Of a stretch of 64,000 nucleotides of DNA, positions 46,401 through 55,932 are shown piece by piece (position 1 is the first letter of the stretch; every line of letters starts with the position of its first letter). Below the pieces are notes generated by a model. That model was not told where the DNA came from. It did no database searches and saw only the letters and a program-made list of their open reading frames with translations. This DNA is from Methylobacterium sp. Leaf117 (GTDB lineage: Bacteria; Pseudomonadota; Alphaproteobacteria; Rhizobiales; Beijerinckiaceae). The stretch lies in assembly GCF_001422985.1 (NCBI RefSeq), contig NZ_LMNL01000034.1, forward strand, positions 768,112 to 832,111, read 5' to 3'. Both the position numbers and the translations under genes were made by a program.

Positions 46401-47954
46401 TTACAAAGGCGGTGCGGTCCGGCGCTGGTCCAGCCAGCCGCGCTTGCGGGCCACGGCCTCGGCGCGCCAGTTGCGCACGAGGCGACGACGGACGCCCTGC
46501 CAGGGGATGGCGGGGAGCGGCGTGACCGGATCGACCAGGGTGCTGAGCGCGCGGGCGTAATCGAGCACGAGGCCCGGCGTCCAGGTCATCGCCCCGGCCC
46601 CGTTGCGCAGCACGGCGGCCGCCCAGAATTCCGGGCTCATCACGGCCCGGACCAGCATCCACCACGGCCGGCCGTGGCGATTGAAGCTGCCCTCGATGGC
46701 GGCGTCGAGGGCGTTGGCCACCGCCGTCGAGCAGTTCCGCCCGACGAGGTTATAGGCGGTGTCCTGCCGATACCGCGCCCAGAAGGCGCGCAGGCGCGCC
46801 CCGTCGACCCCGTGCAGCGTCACCGTGACGGTCGCCTCGCACCAATCGTCCGCCTCCGCGCGATAGCTCGGCAGGAAGCGGCCCGGCACGTTGTTCTCCG
46901 GCCCGGCCCGCAGGGTCGCGCGCAGATTGTCCGGCGACCGGTCGATCTCCACGGCGGGGTAGTGGCTCACGTAGAGCGGGGTGTCCGGCCCGGCGTCTTC
47001 CGCGCCGCCGGTCTCGCCCGGCCCGCACATCTCCAGCGAGGCGTGGCCGGTGGAGATGTGGCCGCCCCCGTTCACCGAGACGACGTAGCGGTGAACGAGG
47101 CGCTGTCGGGCCGGGATGCTGGCCGTCCCGGTGGGGGTCCAGACATAGACCGTGACCGTGTCCGCGCCGCCCTCCGGCGTGGAGCGGCCGACATCCGTCG
47201 GGAGGCGCCGCAGCCGCAATCCCAGGAGCGCCACCTTGACGCCGCCCAGGATCAGGAAGGCGCCGATGCTGAAGCCGACCGTGCCGGCATACCAGGTCGG
47301 CCAGGGCTCCAGGGTCAGGAGGCCGAGGGCGACGCCGAGGCTTCCGTGGAACACCGACCAGCGCCAGCCCGGAAACCGCAGCACCTGCGAGAGGACGATC
47401 CGCGATGCGCCGTCGACCAGGAAGGCCGTGCCGAACAGCATCGCCAGCAGGAAGGTGCTGGAGGCCGAGGCCAGCATCGTCAGGACCGCGACCCCGAACA
47501 GCAGCGCCGCCTTGAGCAGGCGCAGGCGGCGCGCCGCCCCCGTGGCGATCAGGCCGCGGATGAAGGCCGCCACCGCCTCCAGGGCGAGCAGGAGGCCGAA
47601 CCAGCGATCCGGAATGTGCGTCGCCCCGTCGAGGGCATCGGCCACCAGGGCCAGGCCCAGGATAATCCAGAGCACGCCCGCGCCCGTGACGAGGGGCCAG
47701 CGCCGGTGGACCGATTCCCGCCCGACCAGCAGCAGCCACAGGGGCAGGGTCCAGGGCCTGGCCGCGGGCGTGGACGAGGCCGCGAGCATGCCCACCACCG
47801 GGTCGCTGGTGCGCTTGGCCGCCCCGAGGTTGCGCAGCAACCGGCCCTTGGGGCCGGGCCGGGTCGGACGACGGGCGCCGCCCTCGGGCAGGCTGGTCGC
47901 CGCATCGGCGCGCGCACCACCGGACCGAGGGTCCGGCTGAGACGATGTGGTCAC
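46401..47954 (-). CDS. DUF308/HdeD-like membrane protein fused to a permuted papain-like domain
   Basis: A 517-residue fusion. Residues about 70-250 are five to seven membrane helices of the HdeD/DUF308 type. Residues about 265-425 form a soluble domain with a His in TGHASLEM (His304) and a Cys in LVGRNCSTAV (Cys408). His before Cys is the order of circularly permuted papain-fold enzymes such as the YiiX/LRAT group, so a thiol hydrolase or acyltransferase is likely. The GTG at 47954 has GGGAGAG upstream. It overlaps the stop of a possible 105-residue frame by 4 bases. Confidence 0.75.
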   Translation of the reverse strand: MTTSSQPDPRSGGARADAATSLPEGGARRPTRPGPKGRLLRNLGAAKRTSDPVVGMLAASSTPAARPWTLPLWLLLVGRESVHRRWPLVTGAGVLWIILGLALVADALDGATHIPDRWFGLLLALEAVAAFIRGLIATGAARRLRLLKAALLFGVAVLTMLASASSTFLLAMLFGTAFLVDGASRIVLSQVLRFPGWRWSVFHGSLGVALGLLTLEPWPTWYAGTVGFSIGAFLILGGVKVALLGLRLRRLPTDVGRSTPEGGADTVTVYVWTPTGTASIPARQRLVHRYVVSVNGGGHISTGHASLEMCGPGETGGAEDAGPDTPLYVSHYPAVEIDRSPDNLRATLRAGPENNVPGRFLPSYRAEADDWCEATVTVTLHGVDGARLRAFWARYRQDTAYNLVGRNCSTAVANALDAAIEGSFNRHGRPWWMLVRAVMSPEFWAAAVLRNGAGAMTWTPGLVLDYARALSTLVDPVTPLPAIPWQGVRRRLVRNWRAEAVARKRGWLDQRRTAPPL

Positions 47955-48268
47955 GCGTGACTCTCCCAACCGTACGCTCGATGGCCACGCAGCGGATCGC
48001 GGCGACGAAGGACCAAGGAACGATCCCCGTCCGCCCCGGTCTTTTCCTGGGAAGCGCGCCGGTTGTCCAGATGATCCGATTTTCGCGACGCCGATATGGT
48101 TTCCAAATGAAGGGCGACAGGTCGGCTCTGGTCGGCAGATCTTTCCCAGATCGATCCCGTGAAGATGTCGTTGATCATGTCCATGATCAGGCTGATTCTG
48201 GGATCAGAAAACACCGGATCGAAATCCGAAGGCTGTATCGCGAGATCTTCGAGTCTCCGGTTCTTCAC
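47951..48268 (-). CDS. Possible 105-residue protein linking two membrane genes
   Basis: A frame that starts with GTG overlapping the stop of the DUF4239 gene (GTGA) and ends with TGA overlapping the GTG start of the fusion gene (GTGA). Two such junctions suggest translational coupling. Against it, the codons are unusually AT-rich in third position (ATA, CCT, TTT, AGA), and no family is recognised. The first 60 residues are acidic with a helical DPRISLIMDMINDIFT stretch. Confidence 0.3.
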   Translation of the reverse strand: MKNRRLEDLAIQPSDFDPVFSDPRISLIMDMINDIFTGSIWERSADQSRPVALHLETISASRKSDHLDNRRASQEKTGADGDRSLVLRRRDPLRGHRAYGWESHA

Positions 48269-49020
48269 GGGCGCGCCAGTTCCTCGACGGCGATCGTCAT
48301 CGGCGCCACCGAGGGGCGGATCAGGCCGCGCGCCGGCGCGCCGAGTTCGAGAATCATCAGGATGCCGCCGGAGATCGCCAGGGCGCAGAGGAGCAGCGCG
48401 AAGATCACGGTGGTGTTGCGCGGCGCGAACAGGCCGAAGCTGGCAAACAGCATCGAGAGCCAGAAGATCATGAGAACCAGGAACGGGAGGGGCACCGCCA
48501 GACTCTTGCGCTCCACCAGGAGCCAGCGCGCATCCGCCATCTCGTCGACGATGCGCAGGGCCTGGGCCTGGACGCGCTGCGTCCGGTCCCCCGTGGGGCG
48601 AAGGTCGACGATCTGATCGCTGAGGGTTTCGAGCCGATGCAGGTTGTCGAGGCCGAGGCTGCCGTCCGGCGCCGACGTCGACAGCTCCTCGAGCTTCGTC
48701 CGCCCGTAGGTGTGCAGGTTGTCCTGGATCGGGAGCGTTTCGGGGCCGTAGCGCTTCAGGGCGCGGTCGAGCTTGATCAGGTCGACGGCGAGGGTCTGGA
48801 TCGCGGTGGTGCGCAGCATGAAGGAGGCGCCGGCATTCGACAGCATGTGGCTGAGGACGAGGGCCGCCAGCGTGCCGACCACCGCCATGGAGACCGAGAT
48901 GGCCGCGCGGGTCTCGCCGGACAGGTGCGGTGCCGGGAGCCGGCGCGCGGTCCAGACGCCCGCGAGCGCACCGAAGAAGATCGAGCAGAAGGCGATCGCG
49001 CTGACGAGAATCGAGGTCAT
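48265..49020 (-). CDS. DUF4239 family membrane protein
   Basis: A 251-residue protein with two N-terminal helices (ILVSAIAFCSIFFGALAGVW; ISVSMAVVGTLAALVLSHML), a soluble charged middle, and two C-terminal helices (LPFLVLMIFWLSMLFASFGLF and the next). This two-plus-two layout is that of DUF4239, a bestrophin-like family of unknown function. ATG 49020 chosen; ATG 49047 with AGGG upstream is an alternative. A second DUF4239-type gene is divergent at 49599. Confidence 0.78.
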   Translation of the reverse strand: MTSILVSAIAFCSIFFGALAGVWTARRLPAPHLSGETRAAISVSMAVVGTLAALVLSHMLSNAGASFMLRTTAIQTLAVDLIKLDRALKRYGPETLPIQDNLHTYGRTKLEELSTSAPDGSLGLDNLHRLETLSDQIVDLRPTGDRTQRVQAQALRIVDEMADARWLLVERKSLAVPLPFLVLMIFWLSMLFASFGLFAPRNTTVIFALLLCALAISGGILMILELGAPARGLIRPSVAPMTIAVEELARP

Positions 49021-49598
49021 GGGCGGATCTAGCGCCGAACCCGTCATCAAACCCTGAGAGGCGCGGGCGGGGCCGCCGCCTCGCCCGCGCCGGCCTCGGC
49101 TGCCGAATCCGGTCTCGCCTCCCGCGCCTGCGAGATTGCCCCGTCCCGCCGGCGGGTCGACAGGATCACAGGGGCGGGTTGGAAGACGCGATCCGGATCG
49201 GGGGCGTCGCGCGACCTTCGATCCCGGTGAAACCAGCCGGAATACTGAGAAGGATCGCGGTTGAAGGCCGTCGAACACTTGAGGCCGGCGATCTCCGTAT
49301 CGATCGACAGCTTATCGAGCCTCCTGAGTTTACGGGGATCGGACGATGATGGTCCGTGTCGTTCTCCGGATCGATGTCCGATCTCCGCCAGCTTTCGCCG
49401 GGAAGATCTTTGTCGGCAGGGTTAGGGGCGCGTTACGGTCCAGGGCTGCCCGGGAGCGGCGTGACCGGGGCGGTCGTGACCACGCGGGCCGGATGTCGGC
49501 GTTCCGCGACGGTCGGGTTCACCGTTCGGTAGGCGCGGGGCCGTATCGTCGTGGCCAATTGATCGTGACGACCCATTGATCGTTGGGGAGAGACACAC
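49021..49598. other. Divergent intergenic region between two DUF4239 genes
   Basis: 578 bases. No supported gene. It should contain the promoters of both membrane-protein genes. It includes the segment GATCGGACGATGATGG-type runs but no clear motif. Confidence 0.45.
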
Positions 49599-50444
49599 GT
49601 GGTCCTGAGCTATTGGCTCGATCAGCCGGTCTGGCTGATCTTCACGCTGCTGGCGGCGATCTTCGCGGTCTGCGGGGCCGTGATCACCCTCCTGTCGGTA
49701 TCGTCCGGCACGCGGCCCGGGATCACGAAGCTCGGGCTCGGCCTGGTGGCACCGTATTTCAGCGCCATCTCGGTGATGCTGGCGCTCCTGACCGGCTTCG
49801 TCGCCAACGATGCCTGGGAACGGCAGCGCCAGGCCTCGAAGATCGTCCAGTCGGAGAAGATGAACCTGCTGGCGGTGGAGGACCTCAGCATCGCCACCGC
49901 CTCCGACATGACGGAGATCCGGGCGCGGCTGCGGACCTACACCAACGCCCTGATCGACGACGAATGGCCCAAGATGGCGGAGCTGGAATCGTCGCGCCCG
50001 GCCGGCGAGGCCCTAGGCCGCCTGCTGCAGGCGGTGGCCGACCCCCGCCACACCACCGAGGCCGGCGCCGCGGCCCATTCGGCGCTCCTCGACGCGGTGA
50101 TGAACCTGCGCGCCGCGCGGGGCGACCGGCTGAGCCTGAGCGAAGCCCATGGCGATCAGTCGAAATGGCTGACCCTGATGGTGCTGGCGCTGCTCACCCT
50201 CCTCTCCATCGGGCTGATCCACGTGGACAAGCCGGTGCCGCAGGCGGTGGCGATGATCCTGTTCGCGATCGCCACGGTGACCACCCTCGGGGTGATCGCC
50301 CTGCACGAGCGCCCGTTCGACGGGCCGATGCCGGTCAGCGCCGCGCCGCTGGAGGCGGCCCGCGCCGTGATGATGGCGGAACTGCGCAGCGAGAGCACGG
50401 CGGCCCCGACCTGTCAGATCGGCAGCCCGCCCCCCGCGCGGTGA
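49599..50444 (+). CDS. DUF4239-type membrane protein
   Basis: A 281-residue protein with the same two-plus-two helix layout as the gene at 48265: IFTLLAAIFAVCGAVITLL and LVAPYFSAISVMLALLTGFVAND, then a soluble helical middle with NLLAVEDLSIA and LRTYTNALIDDEWP, then two C-terminal helices. The GTG start has GGGGAGA 7 bases upstream. It is probably a diverged paralogue of the 48265 protein. Function unknown. Confidence 0.78.
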   Translation: MVLSYWLDQPVWLIFTLLAAIFAVCGAVITLLSVSSGTRPGITKLGLGLVAPYFSAISVMLALLTGFVANDAWERQRQASKIVQSEKMNLLAVEDLSIATASDMTEIRARLRTYTNALIDDEWPKMAELESSRPAGEALGRLLQAVADPRHTTEAGAAAHSALLDAVMNLRAARGDRLSLSEAHGDQSKWLTLMVLALLTLLSIGLIHVDKPVPQAVAMILFAIATVTTLGVIALHERPFDGPMPVSAAPLEAARAVMMAELRSESTAAPTCQIGSPPPAR

Positions 50445-50454
50445 CGCGGGGCCC

Positions 50455-51708
50455 CTAGGATTCCGGTCCGTCGGAAAGCCGGGGCCGCACCGCGAGGGAG
50501 GCCAGCACCACCGCCATGAAGAACAGGAAGTACTGGTTCACCGACAGTTCCTCGAACATCATCGACGGCACCAGGAACAGGGCGCTGTAGGCCACGAAGG
50601 GGCCGGCGGCCGCGGGGGACCGGGCGATCCGCAGGAGCCCGGCGAGGAGGAGCAGCGTGACCGCGACGCCGCTCTGGAGCGCGAGCGCGACGAATCCGTT
50701 ATGCGGGGTCACGAGGCCGGTGAGGTTGCGCAGCTCGTCGCGCCGCGCGACCTCGCCGACACCGAACGGGTATTCCAGCACGAGCTGCAACGCCGTGAAG
50801 CCCGACAGGAAGCGCTCGTCGGCGTTGCCCGTGACGTTGCTGTCGCCGGCAAAGCGCGTTTCGATGGTCTGTGCCAGCTTCTGGGGCAGGGGGATCTCGC
50901 CCGTCATCGAGAAGACGATGAGCAGGATACCGAGGCCGGCGAGGACGGGCAGCACCACCTGGAGCCGAATGCTCCGCCGCATCAGGACGACCAGGACCAG
51001 CAACGGCATGAACAGGCCGGAGCGATTGTTGGTCAGGGGGAAGCTCGCCAGCAGGGCCACGAAGTAGGCGAGATAGATCAGGTTGAGGCGATACCGCAGG
51101 CTCAACAGGAGGGCGGCGGCCCCGCCCAGGGCGAAGACGTGGCCGGTCTCGTTGCCCGAGGCCCAGATCCCGCCTTGCTTGTCCTCGACGAACAGCTTCA
51201 GATCCTCGTCCAGCCCGTCGGTGGGCACGCCCAGGCCGAAGCGGTCCAGCGGCAGCCCGGAGGTCGATAGCAGCAGGACGACGAGCGAGCCGAGCAGACC
51301 CGCGAGCAGACCCCAGCAGAAGGCGTGCTCGAGGCGTCGGTCGCGGAACATCACCAGCAGGATGGCCGCCAGCACGAAGTAGAGGAGCAGCACCAGCGTC
51401 AGGTAGACGTCGCCCGCCTGCATCTGCGCCTTCAGCACCAGCGACAAACCGATCAGGATGCCGATGGTAGCCAGCGGCACGACGTGGCGCAGTCCCTCCG
51501 TGATCACCGCCCGGCGCAGCCCGAACCAGGGGATCAATAGGAAGGGCAGCAGGTCGGACAGGCGCTGGAACGGCAGCCCGAAGGTCGACGTGAGCACGTT
51601 GAGCTGCAGGGCGGCTCCGAACAGGAAGACGGCGGCGCGGTCGGCCGCCACCGGCACAGCCCGCGCGCCTTCCGTCTCGGCCGCCGCCGGCATCGCTGGT
51701 CCCGCCAT
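50455..51708 (-). CDS. O-antigen ligase/polymerase family protein (Wzy/WaaL-like)
   Basis: A 417-residue inner-membrane protein with about ten to twelve helices and a large periplasmic loop containing NADERFLSGFTALQLVLEYPFGVG and VTPHNGFVALALQSG. The HNGF-type motif is characteristic of O-antigen ligases and polymerases, which join repeat units. As the only Wzy/WaaL candidate in the exopolysaccharide cluster, it is probably the polymerase. It is the last gene of the cluster, 113 bases after the flippase gene. Confidence 0.87.
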   Translation of the reverse strand: MAGPAMPAAAETEGARAVPVAADRAAVFLFGAALQLNVLTSTFGLPFQRLSDLLPFLLIPWFGLRRAVITEGLRHVVPLATIGILIGLSLVLKAQMQAGDVYLTLVLLLYFVLAAILLVMFRDRRLEHAFCWGLLAGLLGSLVVLLLSTSGLPLDRFGLGVPTDGLDEDLKLFVEDKQGGIWASGNETGHVFALGGAAALLLSLRYRLNLIYLAYFVALLASFPLTNNRSGLFMPLLVLVVLMRRSIRLQVVLPVLAGLGILLIVFSMTGEIPLPQKLAQTIETRFAGDSNVTGNADERFLSGFTALQLVLEYPFGVGEVARRDELRNLTGLVTPHNGFVALALQSGVAVTLLLLAGLLRIARSPAAAGPFVAYSALFLVPSMMFEELSVNQYFLFFMAVVLASLAVRPRLSDGPES

Positions 51709-51821
51709 TGTCCCGGAGCCTCCGAGAGGACGCCGTCCGCCCGGACGGTCGCACCGGCGGCCTCCCGCCCATTCTGGCGCGCAAAGGTTTGCGAAGCGTG
51801 CAGGCGTCGGACCCGTGGCGG

Positions 51822-53333
51822 TCAGCCGGCTCGGCGGGCGAAGAACCCGAGGGCCGCGCGAACCGTCGGGCGCATGAACAGGAGGGCGAGCCCCCCGTAG
51901 GCGAGCATGCCTACTCCTACGCTGGCGAACAGGCCGAGGCGGTCGCCGAGGGCGTGGTGGATCGGGTCCTGGACCAGCAGCACCAGGCCCGCCATCGCAC
52001 CCGCGCAGGCCGTGGCGGGCATCAACACCCGGGCGAGGCGCCCGTTGCTCACCGGCACGAGGCGCCCGGCCCGGACCACGATGAGCGGCGAGAACAGGTA
52101 GGCCCGGGCCACGTGGCCGATGACCAGGGCCGTCAGCCCGAAGGGTCCCGTGAGGATCGCCGCCACGGCCCCGAGGCCGAATTGGGCGGCCGCGAGGGCC
52201 AGGGCGGTGCCGCTGTGACCGAGCGCCGTGAAGATCATCCACAGCAGGGAGGTGGCGACGAATTCCGGGGCCAGCAGCGACAGGATCCGCAGGACCGGCA
52301 CCGCATCGTGCCATTGCTCGCCGAACAGGAACGGGATCAGCGTCGGGGCGACGGCGGCCATGCCGAAGAAGGCCGGCAGGGCCAGGAAGGCGGAGGTTCG
52401 GGTAAAGTCGTGGAAGGCGGCGGCGAGGTCGGCCGGACGATCCTGCAGGCGGGCATAGGTGGTGAGCCCGACCGCCGAGAGGGGGATGACGGCGACCTGG
52501 CTGACGAGGTCGATGCAGCGCCAGGCGAGGCGCAGATGCCCGACATCGGTGGTGGACAGGAAGTAGGCGGCGATCACCTCCTGGCTGCGGATCGAGAACA
52601 TCAGCAGCAGGTTGGTGGAGAAGATGCGCGAGCCGAAGGCGATCTGGCTCCGGGCCGCCGCGAAATCCAGGCGCCGGGCCGGGAGCCAGGGCATCGCAGC
52701 CCAGGTCAGAAGCGTAGTCGCCGTGGTGGCGACGAGACGCTGGATCACGAGGCTCCAGACGCCGTAGCCGGACAGGGCCAGAGCCAGGGCGGCGCCCCCT
52801 CCGAGGAGGTTGGCGCCCAGGGCCCGCAGGGCGAGCTTGCGGAAGCCGAAGCTCCGCTGGAGGCGCGCCTCGTGGATCGCGCCCAGGGCCGAGAGCACGA
52901 AGCAGGCGGACAGCGCGGTGAGGGCGGGGCGCAGCTCCGGCAGGTCGAGCAGCCAGGCGATCGGCCACGACAGGCCGACGAGCGCCGCGGCATAGGCCAC
53001 GCTGGAGGCGAGGGTCACCCAGAAGGCGGTGGCGGCGAAGTCCTCGTCGAGATCCGCCCTCTGGACCACCGCGTCGGGCAGGCCGCCCCGGGCCACGATC
53101 TGCAGGATGTCGATGAACACGGCCGCGACCGCGACGAGCCCGAATTCGGCGGGCTCGATGAGCCGGGCCAGCACCAGGAACACCCCGAAGCTGAGGACGA
53201 CGTTGCCGACCGAGGCGAGCGCGACCCAGCGGGCCGCCGCGAAGGAGCGACCCGAGACGTCCGGTTCGTCGGCGAGTCCGAGTGCCGCCGGGGCGGTCGA
53301 AGCCTCGGCCGGAAGCAGGGCGGTGACGCTCAC
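51822..53333 (-). CDS. Wzx-type polysaccharide flippase (PST family)
   Basis: A 503-residue transporter with twelve to fourteen helices, beginning RWVALASVGNVVLSFGVFLVLARLIEPAEFGLVAVA, the standard start of PST/MOP-family flippases. It would turn lipid-linked repeat units across the inner membrane. The GTG start at 53333 overlaps the upstream glycosyltransferase stop by 4 bases. Confidence 0.92.
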   Translation of the reverse strand: MSVTALLPAEASTAPAALGLADEPDVSGRSFAAARWVALASVGNVVLSFGVFLVLARLIEPAEFGLVAVAAVFIDILQIVARGGLPDAVVQRADLDEDFAATAFWVTLASSVAYAAALVGLSWPIAWLLDLPELRPALTALSACFVLSALGAIHEARLQRSFGFRKLALRALGANLLGGGAALALALSGYGVWSLVIQRLVATTATTLLTWAAMPWLPARRLDFAAARSQIAFGSRIFSTNLLLMFSIRSQEVIAAYFLSTTDVGHLRLAWRCIDLVSQVAVIPLSAVGLTTYARLQDRPADLAAAFHDFTRTSAFLALPAFFGMAAVAPTLIPFLFGEQWHDAVPVLRILSLLAPEFVATSLLWMIFTALGHSGTALALAAAQFGLGAVAAILTGPFGLTALVIGHVARAYLFSPLIVVRAGRLVPVSNGRLARVLMPATACAGAMAGLVLLVQDPIHHALGDRLGLFASVGVGMLAYGGLALLFMRPTVRAALGFFARRAG

Positions 53334-54676
53334 GCGCGCCCGGCCCGGCGCTCGGCCACGAGCTCGGCGTAGAGGTCGAGGTACTTCTCGGCGACGCGCT
53401 CGGAGGTGGATTCGCGGATGACGTGCTGGAAGCTGCGCTCGTCCGGCAGGCCGGCGCGGCCCCCGGCGATCACGGTGCGGAGGCGCGCGGCGAGGTCCGC
53501 GTCGTCACCCGGCGTGAACAGCCACGCGGCATTGTCCTCGCCGATCAGTTCCGGGATGCCGCCGGAGGCCGCGCCGATCACGGGAACGCCCATCATGTAG
53601 GCCTCGTAGATCGTCCGCGGCGAGGGCTCGGCCCAGAACGAGGGCACGACGAGCACGTCGATCTCGCTCAGGAAGTCGGCGGGCTTGGCCCAGCCCACGA
53701 AGTCGATCGGCAGGCCCTCGGCCTGCGCCTTGAAGCGCTCGATCGAGTCGTCCATCGCCTGACCGGCCACGAGGCAGCGCCAATCGCCCGGGCCGACCGC
53801 ACGGAACGCATCGATCAGCGTCCCCACGCCCTTCTCGACGTTGATGCGGCCGAGATAGCCGAAGGTCATGGGGCGGCCGGTGCGATCGATCCGGCGCCGG
53901 GCCTCGGGGTCGCCCCCCGGCACCGAGCAGGAATAGTAGATCACCCGGCGGCGCTCCGGCGCCAGGTGCCGGAACAGGCCGTGGTTCACGTGGGTCTTCA
54001 GGATCTCGGTCCCGACGCTCACCACGGCCCCCACCGCCCGGTTGGTGATCTGCTTGGTGGCATTCACCACCTTGCAGCCCAGGTGCCAGTGCGTGCACGG
54101 CTTGCCGTGCCGGAACATCGCGGCGTTGCCGCAGATCAGGTCGTACTCGCAGACGGTGTGGACGATCGGGATGCCGCGCTTGGCCGCCTCGCGCCAGACC
54201 AGGGTCGAGACGTCGAGGAGCGAGTGGGTGTTGACGAGGTCGGGCCGGAAATCTTCCAGGACGCGGCCGAACTCGGCCGCGACGGCGAAATTCCACTGCT
54301 GTTTGAGCTTCGCCCAGGTGCGCCCGACCCGCGTCGCCTTCGGCCAGTCTTCCAGCCAGAAATCGTTGTGGTGGGCCATCCGGTAGACGGTGACGCCGTT
54401 GCGCACCGATTTCGGCTCCGGCTCGCGGGCGATGCAGGCGGCCGCGACGGTGTGGCCGGCCGCCACCAGCTCCTCGGCGAGGTGCTCCACCGAGCGCTCG
54501 GCACCGCCCACGATGTAGGGCGGGTAGAGCGCGCTGAGATGCAGGATGCGCAACGGGCCGGTGCGCGCGCGCGCGACGGCCTCCTCGTCCCGGGATACCG
54601 GCGATCCGGTCGGTGCGGCCTCCAGCGCGGCGCGGGCGAGGCCCGGGTCGGGTGCGATCGTGGCGGGACCAGTCAT
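53330..54676 (-). CDS. Glycosyltransferase family 4 (first of a tandem pair)
   Basis: A 448-residue GT-B enzyme. The N-terminal domain starts LRILHLSALYPPYIVGGAERSVEHL; the C-terminal domain has FGYLGRINVEKGVGTLIDAF and PSFWAEPSPRTIYEAYMMGVPVIG with the EAxxxGxPVI donor motif. A Cys-rich insert (CEYDLICGN, PCTHWHLGCK) lies between. It shares the whole layout with the upstream gene, and is probably an old tandem duplicate. It overlaps that gene by 4 bases (ATGA). Confidence 0.92.
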   Translation of the reverse strand: MTGPATIAPDPGLARAALEAAPTGSPVSRDEEAVARARTGPLRILHLSALYPPYIVGGAERSVEHLAEELVAAGHTVAAACIAREPEPKSVRNGVTVYRMAHHNDFWLEDWPKATRVGRTWAKLKQQWNFAVAAEFGRVLEDFRPDLVNTHSLLDVSTLVWREAAKRGIPIVHTVCEYDLICGNAAMFRHGKPCTHWHLGCKVVNATKQITNRAVGAVVSVGTEILKTHVNHGLFRHLAPERRRVIYYSCSVPGGDPEARRRIDRTGRPMTFGYLGRINVEKGVGTLIDAFRAVGPGDWRCLVAGQAMDDSIERFKAQAEGLPIDFVGWAKPADFLSEIDVLVVPSFWAEPSPRTIYEAYMMGVPVIGAASGGIPELIGEDNAAWLFTPGDDADLAARLRTVIAGGRAGLPDERSFQHVIRESTSERVAEKYLDLYAELVAERRAGRA

Positions 54677-55932
54677 GGGCGGCACTCGTCGAGGTGCGGG
54701 GGTTCGGAGAGAGCCGCCGGCGAACGGCGATGGTGAGAGGCTGCGCCGCGCGTGCGAACGGCGGCGTAGAGCTCGAGATAGGCGTCGGCGACGGCGGCCG
54801 GATCGGTGCCCTGCCGGACGGCGCCGGCGCGGGACAGGCCCTCTGCCAGACGGTCCGGCTCGGCGATGACCCGCGCCATCGCGGCGGCCAGGGCCGGCGC
54901 ATCGCCCGGAGGAACCAGCCAGGGACCGTCGCCGACCTGCTCGCCGATGCCGCCCACCGCGGTTCCGATCACCGGCACGGCGCGGCCATAGGCCTCCGCC
55001 ACGGTCCGGCCGAACGCCTCCGGCCAGACCGGCGGCACCACCAGGCAGTCGATGGCGTCGAGGAACACATCCCGCTCGGCATAGCCGACAAAGGTTACCG
55101 GCAAGCCTTCGGCCAGGGCGCGGTAGCGGTCGAGCCCGTCGGCCGCGCGGCCCGCGATGACGAGGCGCCATCCCTGCGCCGGCAGGCGGCGGCAGGCCTC
55201 CAGCAGCACGTCGGTGCCCTTGGCGGGTTCGATGCGTCCGAGGCAGCCGAACACCACCGGTGCGCCGGGCCGGCGGGGCTGGCGCGTCGAGGGGCCGCCC
55301 GGGGCGATCGGGTTCCAGATCACCCGGCGGAGCGATTCCGGGACGTCCGCGAAGAAGCCGGCCGCACGGTGGCGGTCCAGGATGTCGGTGCCGACGGCCG
55401 CGACCGCCGTGACGGCCCGCTGGCACTGGCGGTGCGGTGCCGCGTAGAGCCGGCACTTCAGGTGCTGCCCGGCGCAGGCGCGTCCGTGCTTCACCATCGC
55501 GCCATTGGTGCACAGGCTGGTGAAGTCGTGGAGGGTGTGGACCACCGGTCGCCCGAGGCGCCGCAGCAGGGGCCAGACCGCCGGGGTGATCTCGGAGATC
55601 GAGTGGGTGTTCACCACGTCCGGCGCGAAGTCGCGGACTGCCGCCTCCATGTGCACCAGGGTGTACCGGTTCCACTGGGCGGCCAGCTTGTAGCGCAAGC
55701 GGTCGAGGCGCCCGCGCTGCGGCCAGTCCAGCCCGTGGAAGGGCGTGCCGTACCCGATCCGGTACACGGTCACGCCGTCCTGCACGGCCGGCGCCTCCCG
55801 GCGCCGCGAGACGCACGCCACCGCGACGGCGTGGCCGAGGCCGGCCTGGGTCCGGGCGAGGGTCTCCACCATCAGTTCGGCGCCGCCGACCTGCTCGGGG
55901 GCGTAGAGGGAGCTAAGGTGCAGGATGCGCAT
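54673..55932 (-). CDS. Glycosyltransferase family 4 (second of a tandem pair)
   Basis: A 419-residue GT-B enzyme starting MRILHLSSLYAPEQVGGAEL. It has the same Cys insert (SLCTNGAM, RACAGQHLKC) as its downstream neighbour and the donor-site segment PPVWPEAFGRTVAEAYGRAVPVIG. The ATG at 55932 was chosen as the start of the typical RILHLSS strand. It overlaps the preceding gene by 20 bases. Confidence 0.92.
   Translation of the reverse strand: MRILHLSSLYAPEQVGGAELMVETLARTQAGLGHAVAVACVSRRREAPAVQDGVTVYRIGYGTPFHGLDWPQRGRLDRLRYKLAAQWNRYTLVHMEAAVRDFAPDVVNTHSISEITPAVWPLLRRLGRPVVHTLHDFTSLCTNGAMVKHGRACAGQHLKCRLYAAPHRQCQRAVTAVAAVGTDILDRHRAAGFFADVPESLRRVIWNPIAPGGPSTRQPRRPGAPVVFGCLGRIEPAKGTDVLLEACRRLPAQGWRLVIAGRAADGLDRYRALAEGLPVTFVGYAERDVFLDAIDCLVVPPVWPEAFGRTVAEAYGRAVPVIGTAVGGIGEQVGDGPWLVPPGDAPALAAAMARVIAEPDRLAEGLSRAGAVRQGTDPAAVADAYLELYAAVRTRGAASHHRRSPAALSEPPHLDECRP

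Noticed and set aside
49346..49579. 77-codon plus-strand frame before the DUF4239 gene
   Set aside because: Arg-rich, no family features, no ribosome site; probably chance.
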